NCBI RefSeq assembly: GCF_003116095.1
Contig: NZ_LGRA01000022.1
Location: 383,940-447,939, forward strand
From: Azospirillum sp. TSO35-2
Lineage (GTDB): Bacteria; Pseudomonadota; Alphaproteobacteria; Azospirillales; Azospirillaceae
Length of the DNA stretch: 64,000 bases
Direction: 5' to 3'
Position 1 is the first letter of the stretch; each line of letters begins with the position of its first letter. Shown here piece after piece: positions 16,522 through 25,679 of the stretch. Under the pieces are notes generated by a model. That model made no database searches, was not told the DNA's origin, and saw only the letters and a list, made by a program, of their open reading frames with translations. Both the position numbers and the translations under genes were made by a program.

Positions 16522-17472
16522 ATGACCATCCGTCGGTACGCACCGTTCCTGGCCGCCGCCCTGCTGGCCGTCACCGCACCGTCCTTCGCCGCGACCGACG
16601 GCGACATCATCCGCAACGGCGTCGACGTGGACGGCACGCTGGTGCCGCTGCCGGAGGGGGAGTGGAGGCTGGTGTCGCAGACCGTCTCACGGTCGGGCGC
16701 GTTGAACAGCCTGACGATGCTGCGGCTGTCCGGGGACACCGTCACGGCCGCCGCGCTGATCCAGACGGCGGGCGCCGGGTCCAGCACCGCGTGGGGCAAG
16801 GCACCGGCCTGCGAGCGCCACGACCTGCCGCTGGCGCGCGTGCGCTACGCCTCCGACCATGACGGCTCCTGCGCCTGGACCGCGCTCGTCCGTACGGTGG
16901 TCACGAAACACGCACCGGCGGCGGACGGCGCGTTCGACCCGTCATGGCTGGCCGCCGTAGCGACGGCCGAGCGCAACCGATGGCGGATGCCGCCGGCCTG
17001 GAGCCTGGTTGGCCTGCGGGTGAGCGACCCGCGCGGCGCCGTCCAGATCCGCTATGCCTTTCCCATCCAGGACGGCCCGGCGCAACCGCCGGACCGGGCC
17101 TGGGTCGACGCCGCCTGGGATCGGGTGGAACTCGGCTTCCGCCGCCGCATCGACCGGTCGACCCCGTTGCCGGACTGGCGGGGACCACATCCGGCTTCTG
17201 CCGCCACCACCCCGCCGCCCGCGGACACCGACGCCGATTCGCTGCTCGGCCGGGCGGTGTGGAAGACCGTCACCTTCCGGGCGATCGTGACGACGCTCGA
17301 CTTCTCATCGAACTACATGGCGCTCGGCAACGCCGCATCGGCGGCGGCGCTGTCGGCGTTCGGCTTCGTGATCGGCCCCTTCGTGTATCTCGGCCATGAG
17401 ATGGCCTGGAGCTATTTCAGCGAAGCGCCGCCTGTCGAGCTGCCGGGATTGGGCATCGAGGTGGCCGGCTGA
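16522..17472 (+). CDS. Exported protein with C-terminal DUF2061-like membrane domain
   Basis: 316 residues. A signal peptide (1-23, ending PSFAA) precedes a domain of about 200 residues with no family I recognise. It contains paired cysteines (CERHD and GSCAW) that could form a disulfide. After a Pro/Ala linker the last 60 residues match DUF2061: RAVWKTVTFRAIVTTLDF, two hydrophobic segments and HEMAWSYF. DUF2061 is otherwise a small stand-alone membrane protein, so this is a fusion. It is divergent from the racemase operon. Function unknown. Confidence 0.6.
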   Translation: MTIRRYAPFLAAALLAVTAPSFAATDGDIIRNGVDVDGTLVPLPEGEWRLVSQTVSRSGALNSLTMLRLSGDTVTAAALIQTAGAGSSTAWGKAPACERHDLPLARVRYASDHDGSCAWTALVRTVVTKHAPAADGAFDPSWLAAVATAERNRWRMPPAWSLVGLRVSDPRGAVQIRYAFPIQDGPAQPPDRAWVDAAWDRVELGFRRRIDRSTPLPDWRGPHPASAATTPPPADTDADSLLGRAVWKTVTFRAIVTTLDFSSNYMALGNAASAAALSAFGFVIGPFVYLGHEMAWSYFSEAPPVELPGLGIEVAG

Positions 17473-17705
17473 GACGGCGTCCGGTGCCCGGAGCCCCCCG
17501 CGACCCACACCCGGAAGCGGGAGTATTCCGGAACGAAGGAACAGGATCGGCAAGACAAATCCGGGAAACCGCCAGGGCGACCGCCTTTCAAAGGAGAAGC
17601 CCTTAAGGGGATTCTCCCATTGTGCGGCCTCCGCGAGTCAGGCATCTTTATGAAAAATGTCCCAGAATGGTTGGGCACATGGGCACCAGATGTCCGGGGG
17701 TGACG

Positions 17706-19352
17706 ATGAAGCTGTTTGTCCGTTGCATTGCCAGTGCGGTCGCACTCTTCGCAGGAACCCTTGCCTTAAGCCCCGCATCGGCGGAGACGGTTCTCAACCG
17801 TGGAAACGGGGGCGAGCCGGTCACGCTGGATCCGCATTTGACCGACGGACGCGTCGAATCGAACATCTTCCGCGACCTGTTCGAAGGGCTGCTGGTCTAT
17901 GGACCGGACGGCCGGCTTCTGCCCGGCGTCGCCGAGAGCTGGGACGTGTCGGAGGATGGGCTGACCTACAGCTTCCATCTGCGCGCGAACGCGAAATGGT
18001 CGAACGGCGATCCGATCACGGCCGACGACTTCATCTACAGCCTGCGCCGCGCGGTGGCGCCGCACGGCGGTCCGGCGGCGGCCAATCTGCGGTTGATCGA
18101 GAAGGCCGACGCCGTCATGGCCGGCACGGCGCCGCCGACCCAGCTGGGGGTGACGGCGACCGATCCGGCCACGCTGCGCATCCGGCTCAGCACTCCGGCC
18201 CCCTATTTCCTGGCGCTCCTGAGTTCCGACAACATGGCGCTGCCGGTGCACCGCGCCAGCGTCGAGGCGAACGGCGACCGCTGGACGGAACCCGGCAAGC
18301 TGGTGTCCAACGGCGCCTACACGCTGGCCGAATGGCAGCGGGGCAAGCCCCTGGTCGTGACGCGCAACCCGAACTACTACGCCAAGGACAGCGTGTCGAT
18401 CGACCGTGTCGTCTTCCATCCGGTCGCCGATCCCGATGAGGAGATGAAGCTCTATCGCGCCGGCCTGCTGCACGTCACCAACGAGGTTCCGCAGGAACAG
18501 GTGAAGTGGATCTCGCTCAGCCAGCCCAAGGAATTCTGGAACAAGCCGTATCTCGCCACCTACTACTACGCGCTGAACCTGACGGCCGAACCGTTCAAGG
18601 GCAACCCCACCCTGCGCAAGGCGCTGTCGCTGGCGATCAACCGGCAGACGATCGTCGAGAAGGTGACGCGGGCGGGGGAAATGCCGGCCTACGGCCTGGT
18701 GCCTCCGGTGGTCCCGAACTACCGGCGCCCGCTGCCCGCCTATGTCGCCGAACCGATGGAACGGCGGCTGGAGGACGCCCGGCGGCTGTTCGCCGACGCC
18801 GGTTACGGGCCGTCGCAGCCGCTGAAGCTGGAGATCCTGTACAACACCTCGGACAACAACGACGCGATCGCGACGGCGGTCCGGTCCCAATGGGAAACCG
18901 CCTTCGGCAAGGGCCTGATCGTCACGACGGTGAGCGTCGACCGGACCGAGTATCTGAAGCGCCGCGCCCGACGCGATTTCCAGGTGGTCCGCGCCGCGTG
19001 GATCGGCGACATCGCCGACCCCACGGCCTTCCTCAACCTGATGCTGTCCACCGCGCAGCCGCCGCGCAACGATCCGGGCTATCACAACGCCAAATACGAC
19101 GCTCTGCTGGCGAAGGCCGCCGCCACCATCGACACGCCGGAGCGCGCGAAGCTGCTGGTCGAGGCCGAGCGCATGATGGTGGACGACGTGCCCGTCCTCC
19201 CGATCTACCATTTCGCCACCAAGTCGCTGGTGAGCACGCAGGTGAAGGGCTGGACCTTCAACATCCGTGACGTCCACCCCAGCCGCTTCCTCTCCATCGG
19301 GGATCCCACGCCCCCACCATCAACCGCGAACAAAACCGCGGCCGCATTCTGA
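17706..19352 (+). CDS. Oligopeptide ABC transporter substrate-binding protein (OppA/DppA family)
   Basis: 548 residues from ATG 17706, just after GGGGGTGACG. Signal peptide 1-25 (ending ASA). The SBP_bac_5 fold is clear: the start GNGGEPVTLDPHLTDG, then SNIFRDLFEGLLVYGPDG and NAKWSNGDPITADDFIYSLRR near residue 95-115, and FKGNPTLRKALSLAINRQ further on. Members bind di- to oligopeptides in the periplasm and deliver them to an Opp/Dpp permease. No permease or ATPase genes are near, so it either feeds a remote transporter or works as an orphan receptor. A TPR protein begins 16 bp downstream. Confidence 0.85.
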   Translation: MKLFVRCIASAVALFAGTLALSPASAETVLNRGNGGEPVTLDPHLTDGRVESNIFRDLFEGLLVYGPDGRLLPGVAESWDVSEDGLTYSFHLRANAKWSNGDPITADDFIYSLRRAVAPHGGPAAANLRLIEKADAVMAGTAPPTQLGVTATDPATLRIRLSTPAPYFLALLSSDNMALPVHRASVEANGDRWTEPGKLVSNGAYTLAEWQRGKPLVVTRNPNYYAKDSVSIDRVVFHPVADPDEEMKLYRAGLLHVTNEVPQEQVKWISLSQPKEFWNKPYLATYYYALNLTAEPFKGNPTLRKALSLAINRQTIVEKVTRAGEMPAYGLVPPVVPNYRRPLPAYVAEPMERRLEDARRLFADAGYGPSQPLKLEILYNTSDNNDAIATAVRSQWETAFGKGLIVTTVSVDRTEYLKRRARRDFQVVRAAWIGDIADPTAFLNLMLSTAQPPRNDPGYHNAKYDALLAKAAATIDTPERAKLLVEAERMMVDDVPVLPIYHFATKSLVSTQVKGWTFNIRDVHPSRFLSIGDPTPPPSTANKTAAAF

Positions 19353-19368
19353 GGAAGGGAGCGCATCC

Positions 19369-20457
19369 ATGGATTTCGGTTTCCTCACCATTCCGATCTA
19401 TATGGCGGTCGTCGCGTTCGGATTCGCCGTCTTCACCGACACCCACACGGTGAACATCGAGTATGTCGACGTGCCCGACGCCATCGCGGGCGAAACCGGC
19501 TACACCTCGCCGGTCGTGGTGGCGCGGATCGCCGACGAGATGCAGAGCATCGCCCGGCAGGCCAACACCAAGGCCGAGGTCCGCAAGGTGGAACTGCACG
19601 AGGACAAGAAGCCGGTCGCCGTGCTCAGCGAGTTCGTCGGCCTGACGCCGCTGGTCCGCGTGGTGCAGGAATCGGCCTCGCTGATTCCGTTCTCCTTCTC
19701 CGGCGAGATCGTCATCCACGGCGACGACCTGCAGATGCGGCTGCGCGGGTACGACAGCCATCACCATCAGGTGCAGATCCAGCAGGAGGCGCACCACGAC
19801 GAGCTGCCGAAACTGATCCGCGCCACGAGCTATGAGGCGATGCGGATCGTCAATCCCTACATCCTCGCCGCCTACCAGTTCCGGCGTGACCGTCTGACCC
19901 GCGACTTCACGCCGACGCTGGAGATCATCCATCGCGAGATGGAGAATCACGAAACCGAATACGCGAAGTGGATGCTGAACCTGTGGGGCATGGTGCTGTA
20001 CCAGCAGGCCGACCGGCAGGGCGCCATCGAAAAGTTCCGCGAGGCCTACGCCATCGACCGCGAGTTCCTCTCGCCGCTGCTGAACTGGGGGGTGGCCGAG
20101 GCGCGGATCGGCAACCACACGCACGCCATCGAGCTGTTCAAGGCGGTGACCACCAACCGCGCCGCAGCGTACAACCCGTCCGCCGCGGCGGCGGCCTACA
20201 GCGAATGGGGCTTCTCGCTGGCCCTGACCGGGCGCTTCGACGAAGCCTACGAGAAGTTCCAGACCTCGGCCAACACCGACGCGTCCTTCGCCGACGTCTA
20301 TTCGAGCTGGGCCGAGGTGCTGAGCGTGCAAGGCCACAAGGACGAGGCCGCCAAGATGACGGCCCGCGCCCTGACCCTTGCGCCGACCGAGGTCGTCTAC
20401 ACGGAAAACCTCATCGGCACCGTGCAGAACCTGCCGGCAACCGCTTCCGTTCACTAA
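19369..20457 (+). CDS. Membrane-anchored TPR-repeat protein
   Basis: 362 residues from ATG 19369, preceded by GAGGAAGGGAG. One N-terminal hydrophobic segment (about 4-20, with the motif IPIYMAVVAFGFAVF) is followed by a mixed alpha/beta region (about 40-150). At least three TPR-like helical pairs follow at about 205-345: LWGMVLYQQADRQGAIEKFREAY, AAYSEWGFSLALTGRFDEAYEKF and SSWAEVLSVQGHKDEAAKM. TPRs usually scaffold protein complexes. Spacing of 16 bp from the OppA-like gene suggests co-transcription, perhaps an accessory factor for the binding protein. No enzymatic motif is seen. Confidence 0.65.
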   Translation: MDFGFLTIPIYMAVVAFGFAVFTDTHTVNIEYVDVPDAIAGETGYTSPVVVARIADEMQSIARQANTKAEVRKVELHEDKKPVAVLSEFVGLTPLVRVVQESASLIPFSFSGEIVIHGDDLQMRLRGYDSHHHQVQIQQEAHHDELPKLIRATSYEAMRIVNPYILAAYQFRRDRLTRDFTPTLEIIHREMENHETEYAKWMLNLWGMVLYQQADRQGAIEKFREAYAIDREFLSPLLNWGVAEARIGNHTHAIELFKAVTTNRAAAYNPSAAAAAYSEWGFSLALTGRFDEAYEKFQTSANTDASFADVYSSWAEVLSVQGHKDEAAKMTARALTLAPTEVVYTENLIGTVQNLPATASVH

Positions 20458-20487
20458 CCTTGCCGACCGGGAAAGGAGCGTCCAGCG

Positions 20488-20841
20488 ATGCAGCGATCGT
20501 CAAGGCTGAGTGCGGCGATTGGCGCGGCCGTCATCGGCCTGACGCTCCTGTTGCCGCCCGCCTCCGAAGCCCTGGCCGCCGGGGGAGGTGCCGGGGGACG
20601 TGATCGCTCGCACGCCTCGTCGCACAGCGACCATGGCGCGGAGCGTGTGCTCGCCGCGCGGAAACGCCACACGACGGGCCACGGCGATCAGGGCGGCGAT
20701 GATCACGGCGGCGGCCACAGCACCACCATTCTTGCCCTGCTGGGCCTCGGTTTCCTGGCTCACCCCGACCTGGCGTCCCTGCTGGGAGGCGGTCATGGCG
20801 GGGCCGACGGGCACGGCGCGCCGGCCGCCGGCGCCCACTGA
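20488..20841 (+). CDS. Small exported His/Gly-rich protein
   Basis: 117 residues after a strong ribosome site (GGAAAGGAG at 20467-20475). Signal peptide about 1-31 (LPPASEALA). The mature part is rich in His, Gly and Asp (HASSHSDHGAE, GHGDQGGDDHGGGH), with a short hydrophobic patch (TTILALLGLGFLAHPDLASLL). The His clusters could bind metal ions, but no defined motif is present. It ends the OppA/TPR unit and is followed by a strong hairpin terminator. Confidence 0.6.
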   Translation: MQRSSRLSAAIGAAVIGLTLLLPPASEALAAGGGAGGRDRSHASSHSDHGAERVLAARKRHTTGHGDQGGDDHGGGHSTTILALLGLGFLAHPDLASLLGGGHGGADGHGAPAAGAH

Positions 20842-20847
20842 GCAGCG

Positions 20848-20895
20848 CCACGGCCCCAACACGGCACCGGGGTGGTGTCCGTGTTGGGGCCGTGG
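20848..20895 (+). terminator. Strong hairpin after the His/Gly-rich gene
   Basis: A perfect 17-bp stem pairs 20848-20864 (CCACGGCCCCAACACGG) with 20879-20895 around a 14-nt loop, 6 bp after the stop codon. No T-run follows, so it may act as a Rho-assisted terminator or an mRNA-stabilising hairpin. Confidence 0.65.
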
Positions 20896-20927
20896 CGGGT
20901 ACGACCTGACGGTTGGGACGCCGACGG

Positions 20928-21638
20928 TTAGGGCGCGTCGCCGACCGGTCCACCACAGCCGCGCCACAGGGCGGCGGCGCGGACGGCGGACCGCAACGCC
21001 ATAACCCCGATCAGCGCGCCGGCCACGAACTGGCCGGGCTGCAGTTCACCCTGGACCAGCAGCGCCGCAGCCAGCCCGACGACCAACACCCGGTAGACCG
21101 TCTCGCAAAAGCGCATCCCCGCGTCGAACGCGTCGGGATGGCCGAACACGCCACCGCCGAGCCGCCGCTCGCCCTGCCAGGGGCCGGACGCGGCCTCCCG
21201 CGGCACCGTCGGGCCGGCCGCGCACAGCGCGATGATCGCCGCCACCGCCGCCACGCCGGCCAGGGCCAACGCGCCGAGCACCGGATGCAGGACTCCAAGC
21301 ACCAGCAGATGGACCGGAACCCAGCCGGCGTCGATCAGCCACACCCGGTCCAGCCCGGCCACGCGGTGCCCACAAGCCCCCAACCCCGCCGGCAGCAGCC
21401 GCGCAAGCGAGCGCGCGCGTTCGAAATCCAGCAGCGCATGGACGGCGAACAGCGCCAGCGCGATCCCCACCAGCAGCAGCAGACGCCCGTCGTCGCCCCT
21501 CTGCCACAGGGCGTCCTGCAACGGCCGGACGTAGAGCGGGCTGCCGGCCACCAGCGCGTTGGCAAGCGCCCCGAACAGACCGCCGCGGATCAGGGCGGTG
21601 CGGTCGATGGCGGCGGGACGGAGGGGAGACGACACCAT
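20928..21638 (-). CDS. Orphan membrane half resembling a type I secretion ABC permease
   Basis: 236 residues from ATG 21638; a longer frame reaches 22055 but its extra part looks non-coding. The order matches the membrane half of PrtD/HlyB-type exporters: helix-forming GALANALVAGSPLYVRPLQDALWQRGD, then LLLLVGIALALFAVHALLDFERAR, a mid-region helix pair and a final part with QGELQPGQFVAGALIGVMALR. That last string resembles the conserved 'G..tpG.m.A.sil..R.l.P' segment. The ATPase domain that should follow is absent and no ATPase gene is adjacent. It may be a decayed remnant or a stand-alone membrane protein. No frameshift is visible inside. Confidence 0.45.
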   Translation of the reverse strand: MVSSPLRPAAIDRTALIRGGLFGALANALVAGSPLYVRPLQDALWQRGDDGRLLLLVGIALALFAVHALLDFERARSLARLLPAGLGACGHRVAGLDRVWLIDAGWVPVHLLVLGVLHPVLGALALAGVAAVAAIIALCAAGPTVPREAASGPWQGERRLGGGVFGHPDAFDAGMRFCETVYRVLVVGLAAALLVQGELQPGQFVAGALIGVMALRSAVRAAALWRGCGGPVGDAP

Positions 21639-21873
21639 GACGGACGCTCGCGATCGGAAAGGGAGGACCGAGGAGGTGGGGCGGGTTCCCGGCTGGGAAA
21701 CGGTGTCCCGGCCGGCTGGCTGGCCAATGGTCGACAGGCTCATGCGGGCTACGGCCGGCGGGCCGCTCCTTCCTAGGGACCGGCCGGGTCCGGGCGGGCG
21801 ACATGCGACGCGCGATCGGACGGCCAGAGGTGCCATGGGACGGTCGAGCGCCGCCCCTTGCCCCGCATCATGC

Positions 21874-21890
21874 GTGGGAAATTTTCCCAC
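21874..21890. promoter_or_regulatory. 17-bp palindrome upstream of the DUF6502 gene
   Basis: GTGGGAAATTTTCCCAC is a perfect inverted repeat with a single central base, 102 bp before the DUF6502 start. The surrounding gap 21639-21991 (353 bp) holds no gene that I can support. A second, smaller inverted repeat (GCCGT-CATC-ACGGC) lies at about 21942-21955. The palindrome is a likely protein-binding operator; the regulator is unknown. Confidence 0.5.
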
Positions 21891-21991
21891 ATCAAGCGAA
21901 AAGGCCATGCCCTTTCGGTGCGCACGCGCTATTGTGATGCCGTCATCACGGCACCGGTTTGCCGTGACCCCAGGCCTGGAGAGCATGGCGC

Positions 21992-22984
21992 GTGCCGACC
22001 CGCAGCCCCGATCCTGACCGTCCATCCGGGACCGGCGCCCCGGCCTCCGCCCCATCCGTCGTACCGCCGCCGATGGTGGTGACGGCGGTGCGCCGGGTGC
22101 TGGTGCCGCTGGTGCGGACGCTGATCGGCTTCGGCATCTCGTGGCCGATGCTGGCGAACCTGGTGAAGGCGGTGTATGTCGAGGTGGCGGAGCGCGCGTT
22201 CGCGCTCCCCAGGAAGCCGATGACCGACAGCCGCATCACCCTGCTGACCGGCGTCCACCGCAAGGATGTCAGCCAGATCCGCAGCGCACCGGCAGCGGCG
22301 CCGGACGTCGTTGCCGCCGCGTCCCCGTCGCTGGGCTCCCAGGTGCTGAGCCGCTGGCTGGCCGACGACGGGTATCGCGACGAGGCCGGCCGCCCGCGGC
22401 CGTTGCCCCGCGTCGGCCGGACCGAGGGCGAGGTCAGCTTCGAGACGCTGGTCACCGGGATCAGCCGGGACATCCGGCCCCGCGCGCTGCTCGACGAGCT
22501 GCTGCACGCCGGGCTGGTGGCGGAACGGCCGGACGGACGCCTGGAACTGGTCGAGGGCGCCCATGTGCCGCGCGGCGACCTCGACAAGCTGGCCTATTAT
22601 TACGGCCGCAATCTGGCCGACCATATGGCGGCGGCCGGACACAACCTGACCGGCGCCGAACCGCCCTATCTCGAACGCGCCCTGGCCTATGACGGGCTGA
22701 GCGCCGAGTCCGTCCTGGCGCTGCGCCGCGAGGCGGAGCGGGTCGGCATGGACATGCTGCTCCACCTGAACCGCATGGCGATGGAACTGGCGGACCGGGA
22801 CGAGGAGCGCGACGACGCGCACCACCGCTTCACCGCCGGCCTCTACCTGTACGACGCCGCCGATCCGCCGGCGGCGGCGGGCGGACCGGGCCTCCCGGCC
22901 GGGCAGGCTGGCACCGCGCCCGCCCCCGGAGACGCCAACGCCGGAAATGCCAACGCCGGAAGTGATGGAGCGGCCCCACCGTGA
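21992..22984 (+). CDS. DUF6502 family protein
   Basis: 330 residues from GTG 21992 with a ribosome site (CTGGAGAG) 9 bp upstream. The N-terminal half matches DUF6502: LVPLVRTLIGFGISWPMLANLVKAVYVEVAERAF, then TDSRITLLTGVHRKDVSQIR, a pattern like a winged-helix or IS-related DNA-binding region. The tail is Gly/Ala/Pro-rich and low-complexity. These proteins commonly pair with DUF5666 lipoproteins, as here, where the next gene overlaps by 4 bp (GTGA). Function is unknown; a regulatory role fits the helical N-terminus. Confidence 0.7.
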   Translation: MPTRSPDPDRPSGTGAPASAPSVVPPPMVVTAVRRVLVPLVRTLIGFGISWPMLANLVKAVYVEVAERAFALPRKPMTDSRITLLTGVHRKDVSQIRSAPAAAPDVVAAASPSLGSQVLSRWLADDGYRDEAGRPRPLPRVGRTEGEVSFETLVTGISRDIRPRALLDELLHAGLVAERPDGRLELVEGAHVPRGDLDKLAYYYGRNLADHMAAAGHNLTGAEPPYLERALAYDGLSAESVLALRREAERVGMDMLLHLNRMAMELADRDEERDDAHHRFTAGLYLYDAADPPAAAGGPGLPAGQAGTAPAPGDANAGNANAGSDGAAPP

Positions 22985-24375
22985 CCCTCCTCTTCCGCGC
23001 CCTGACCCTGTCGTTGGTGCTGGTGGCCGCCGGTTGCGGAGGCACGCCAGAGCCGGGCCTTGCCGACCGCGGCATCGGCGGCACCGGCATCGCGGTCACC
23101 GACCGTGGCATCGGCGGCACCGGCATCGTCGGCACCGTCACCGCCTTCGGCAGCGTGTGGGTGAACGGGCTCCGGGTCGCCCTGCCGCCGGCCACGGCGG
23201 TGCGGATCGAGGGCCGGACGGCCGACGCCGACGCCGTCCGGATCGGGCACATGGTCGCCATGACCGCCGCACCCACCGGGCCGACCGGGCTGACCGCGCA
23301 GACGATCGACGTCCGCTTCGCGGTGGCCGGTCCGGTCGAGGAGGCCGACGGCAACGGCGGAATCGTCCTGGGCCAGCGGGTCGACACCGCCACGGCCGAA
23401 CAGCGGCACATCCTCCACCCCGGCGCCTGGGTTGCCGTGTCGGGCCTGCGCCGACCGGACGGACGGATCGACGCCAGCCGCGTCGACCCCTGGGAGCCGG
23501 CGCAGGGCTGGCTGCTGCGCGGCCGCGTCGACGCCGTCACCCCCACCACCCTGGTCGTGGCGGGGCGGACGCTGTGGCGCAGCCGCAGCCTCGACCGGCC
23601 CCTGCCGGCGGTCGGCACCACGGTCCGGGTGGCCGGTTCGGCCGCGGGGGAACCGTCGGCGCTGTCGGTGGCACCGGACCCCTTCAACCCCTTCGGGACG
23701 ACCGTCGGCGCCCTGTCGGTCGAAACCTACGTCGACGGCGGCGGTCAGACGCAGGCGCTGGGCCCCACCGTCGAAACGTCGGGCGACAGCGCCGCCTCCA
23801 CCCGCGTGGTGATCGACAGCGTCGTCACGCCGGGGGGCGGGCTGGGCCACAGCCGGGCCTACAGCGCCCCCGGCCTCGGCGGCCGAGCGGTCCCCGGCGC
23901 CGATCCGTCGGCGCGGGCCGCCAGTCTGGCCCGCCAGGGCAATCCGGCCGGCGGGCCGCCGGGACCGGACGCGCCCGGACAAGGGATGCGCGGCCCGCCC
24001 GGTGGCGAGGGGCCGGCAATCGATGGGCACACCTGGGACGCCCCCGGCAACGCCCCGGCCAATGGTGAGCGGCGCGAGGGCGCCGCCGCCACGCCGCCTG
24101 CCGCGCCGTCCCCGCCCGGCGCCGCGTCGGCCGACAGCTCCGCCCGCGCCGCGGAGAGCAACCCGGCCGCCACCCCCCAGGGCGGCCCCCAGGGCAGCCC
24201 ACCGGGCGGCTCGTTCGGCCGCGACAGCGGCGCCCGGGACACACGCGGGGGACCGGCGGGAGGGCCGCCGGGCGGCCGACCCGGTGGTGGCCCGGGTGGC
24301 GGTGGTGGTCCGGGCGGTGGTCCGGGCGGCCCGGGTGGTCCGCCGGGCGGTGGGCGCCCGGGGCGCGACGGCTGA
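22981..24375 (+). CDS. DUF5666-containing lipoprotein with long Gly/Pro-rich tail
   Basis: 464 residues from GTG 22981, translationally coupled to the DUF6502 gene. Lipoprotein leader with lipobox VAAGC (Cys about 19). Duplicated GIGGTGI motifs (about 32-49) lead into DUF5666-type small beta domains of about 60 residues: GTVTAFGSVWVNGLRV and, later, RGRVDAVTPTTLVVAG. From about residue 300 it becomes a Pro/Gly/Arg-rich low-complexity tail with GGPPG and PGGG runs. Such OB-like domains occur in surface or periplasmic proteins of unknown role. The very GC-rich tail could be prone to indels. Confidence 0.7.
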   Translation: MTLLFRALTLSLVLVAAGCGGTPEPGLADRGIGGTGIAVTDRGIGGTGIVGTVTAFGSVWVNGLRVALPPATAVRIEGRTADADAVRIGHMVAMTAAPTGPTGLTAQTIDVRFAVAGPVEEADGNGGIVLGQRVDTATAEQRHILHPGAWVAVSGLRRPDGRIDASRVDPWEPAQGWLLRGRVDAVTPTTLVVAGRTLWRSRSLDRPLPAVGTTVRVAGSAAGEPSALSVAPDPFNPFGTTVGALSVETYVDGGGQTQALGPTVETSGDSAASTRVVIDSVVTPGGGLGHSRAYSAPGLGGRAVPGADPSARAASLARQGNPAGGPPGPDAPGQGMRGPPGGEGPAIDGHTWDAPGNAPANGERREGAAATPPAAPSPPGAASADSSARAAESNPAATPQGGPQGSPPGGSFGRDSGARDTRGGPAGGPPGGRPGGGPGGGGGPGGGPGGPGGPPGGGRPGRDG

Positions 24376-24488
24376 ACGCGCGCCGGGTTGCCGCCCTCCG
24401 GGCCAAAGGTTTGCACAGGGCCTCTTAAGGCTTTGGAGACGCTTGGAGACGGAGAGTCCGGCCGTCTTTCATTTGCGCACGAATCGTC

Positions 24489-25646
24489 ATGAGCCACCGA
24501 CCCCCGACCCTGAAGCGGCGGCTGACCATCGGCCTGTTCGGCCTGTGCGTCGCCCCGATCCTGGCGCTGTGCCTGTACGCCAACGGCGTCGTCAGCCGGT
24601 ACGCGCATGACAACGCCGGCATCGATCTGCAGAATTCGAGCGGCCGGATCGCGCGGCAACTCGATCTCGGCCTGTACGAGCGCTGGCGCAGCATCGCCCT
24701 GGTCGCCACGCTGATCAACGCGCAGGGCGCGCTGACGCAGGCCGACGCGTTCCGACTCCAGATCGAGGCGTTGCAGCGCGACTTCCCGATCTACGCCTGG
24801 ATCGGCATCGCCGACACCGGCGGGCGCGTGCTGGTCAGCACCAAGCGCATCCTGGAGCAGGCCGACGTGTCGGCCCGGCCGTGGTTCCGCGCCGGCATCC
24901 AGGCCCCCTTTGCCGGCGACGTGCACGAGGCGGTGATGCTGGCGCAGAAGCTTCCCCCCAACGCGAACGGCGAGCCGTTGCGCTTCGTCGACATCGCCAT
25001 GCCCCTGGTCCGCGGCGACGGCGTGCCGATGGGAACGCTCGGCGCGCATCTGAGCTGGTCCTGGGTCGAAGAGGTCACCCGCTCGGTCCTTGATCAGAAC
25101 GGCCGCCCGTCTGCCGGCACCGACGCGATGGTCCTCAGCCGCGACGGCCTCGTCCTGATGGGGCCGGCGGGGCTTCAGGGCACGGTGGTCGACCTCGCCA
25201 GCGTGCGCGCCGGGCGGCAGGGCGTCGCCGCAAGTCAGGTGGAGGCGTGGCCGGACGGCGGGGAGTACGTCACCGCGGTCGTGCCGACCCGCGGCGAGGG
25301 CGACTATCACGGCATCGGCTGGCTGGTGCTGGTCCGCCAGCCGGCCGACCTCGCGCTGTCGGCGGTGTCGGACCTGCGCCACCGCATCCTCCTGGCCGGG
25401 CTGGCGGCGGCGCTGCTGGCTTGCGCCGTGGGCTGGACGCTGGCGGGGCGGATCACCCGGCCGCTGGACGCCATCACCCGCGCCGCCGAACGCCTGGGTC
25501 ACGGCGACCTCTCCGCACCAGTGCCGCCGACGCGCGCCTTCGCCGAGGCGGTGACGCTGTCGGCCGGGCTGGTCCGCATCGCCGCGGCCCTCGCCGCCCA
25601 CCGTGAGACCGCGGAGCGCGACACGGTCGACGAGCCGGTGCGCTGA
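24489..25646 (+). CDS. Cache-HAMP membrane sensor without output domain
   Basis: 385 residues. Helix 12-34, a periplasmic double-Cache region (about 35-300, with FPIYAWIGIADTGGRVLVST and VSARPWFRAGIQAPFAGDVHE), helix about 303-325, and a HAMP domain (about 326-378: GRITRPLDAITRAAERLGHGDLSA). The chain stops there: no kinase, GGDEF, EAL or chemotaxis domain follows. It converges on the glycosyltransferase/PilZ gene (33-bp gap). It may modulate a partner by direct contact, or be a truncated relative of a diguanylate cyclase. Confidence 0.75.
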   Translation: MSHRPPTLKRRLTIGLFGLCVAPILALCLYANGVVSRYAHDNAGIDLQNSSGRIARQLDLGLYERWRSIALVATLINAQGALTQADAFRLQIEALQRDFPIYAWIGIADTGGRVLVSTKRILEQADVSARPWFRAGIQAPFAGDVHEAVMLAQKLPPNANGEPLRFVDIAMPLVRGDGVPMGTLGAHLSWSWVEEVTRSVLDQNGRPSAGTDAMVLSRDGLVLMGPAGLQGTVVDLASVRAGRQGVAASQVEAWPDGGEYVTAVVPTRGEGDYHGIGWLVLVRQPADLALSAVSDLRHRILLAGLAAALLACAVGWTLAGRITRPLDAITRAAERLGHGDLSAPVPPTRAFAEAVTLSAGLVRIAAALAAHRETAERDTVDEPVR

Positions 25647-25679
25647 ACGGGCGGGCCGCCGCCCACCCCGGCCGGGGCC

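Noticed and set aside
21639-22055. Extension of the type-I-secretion-like gene upstream of 21638
   Set aside because: The added sequence is Arg/Pro-rich, overlaps the palindromic promoter region and the DUF6502 start, and has no homologous character.
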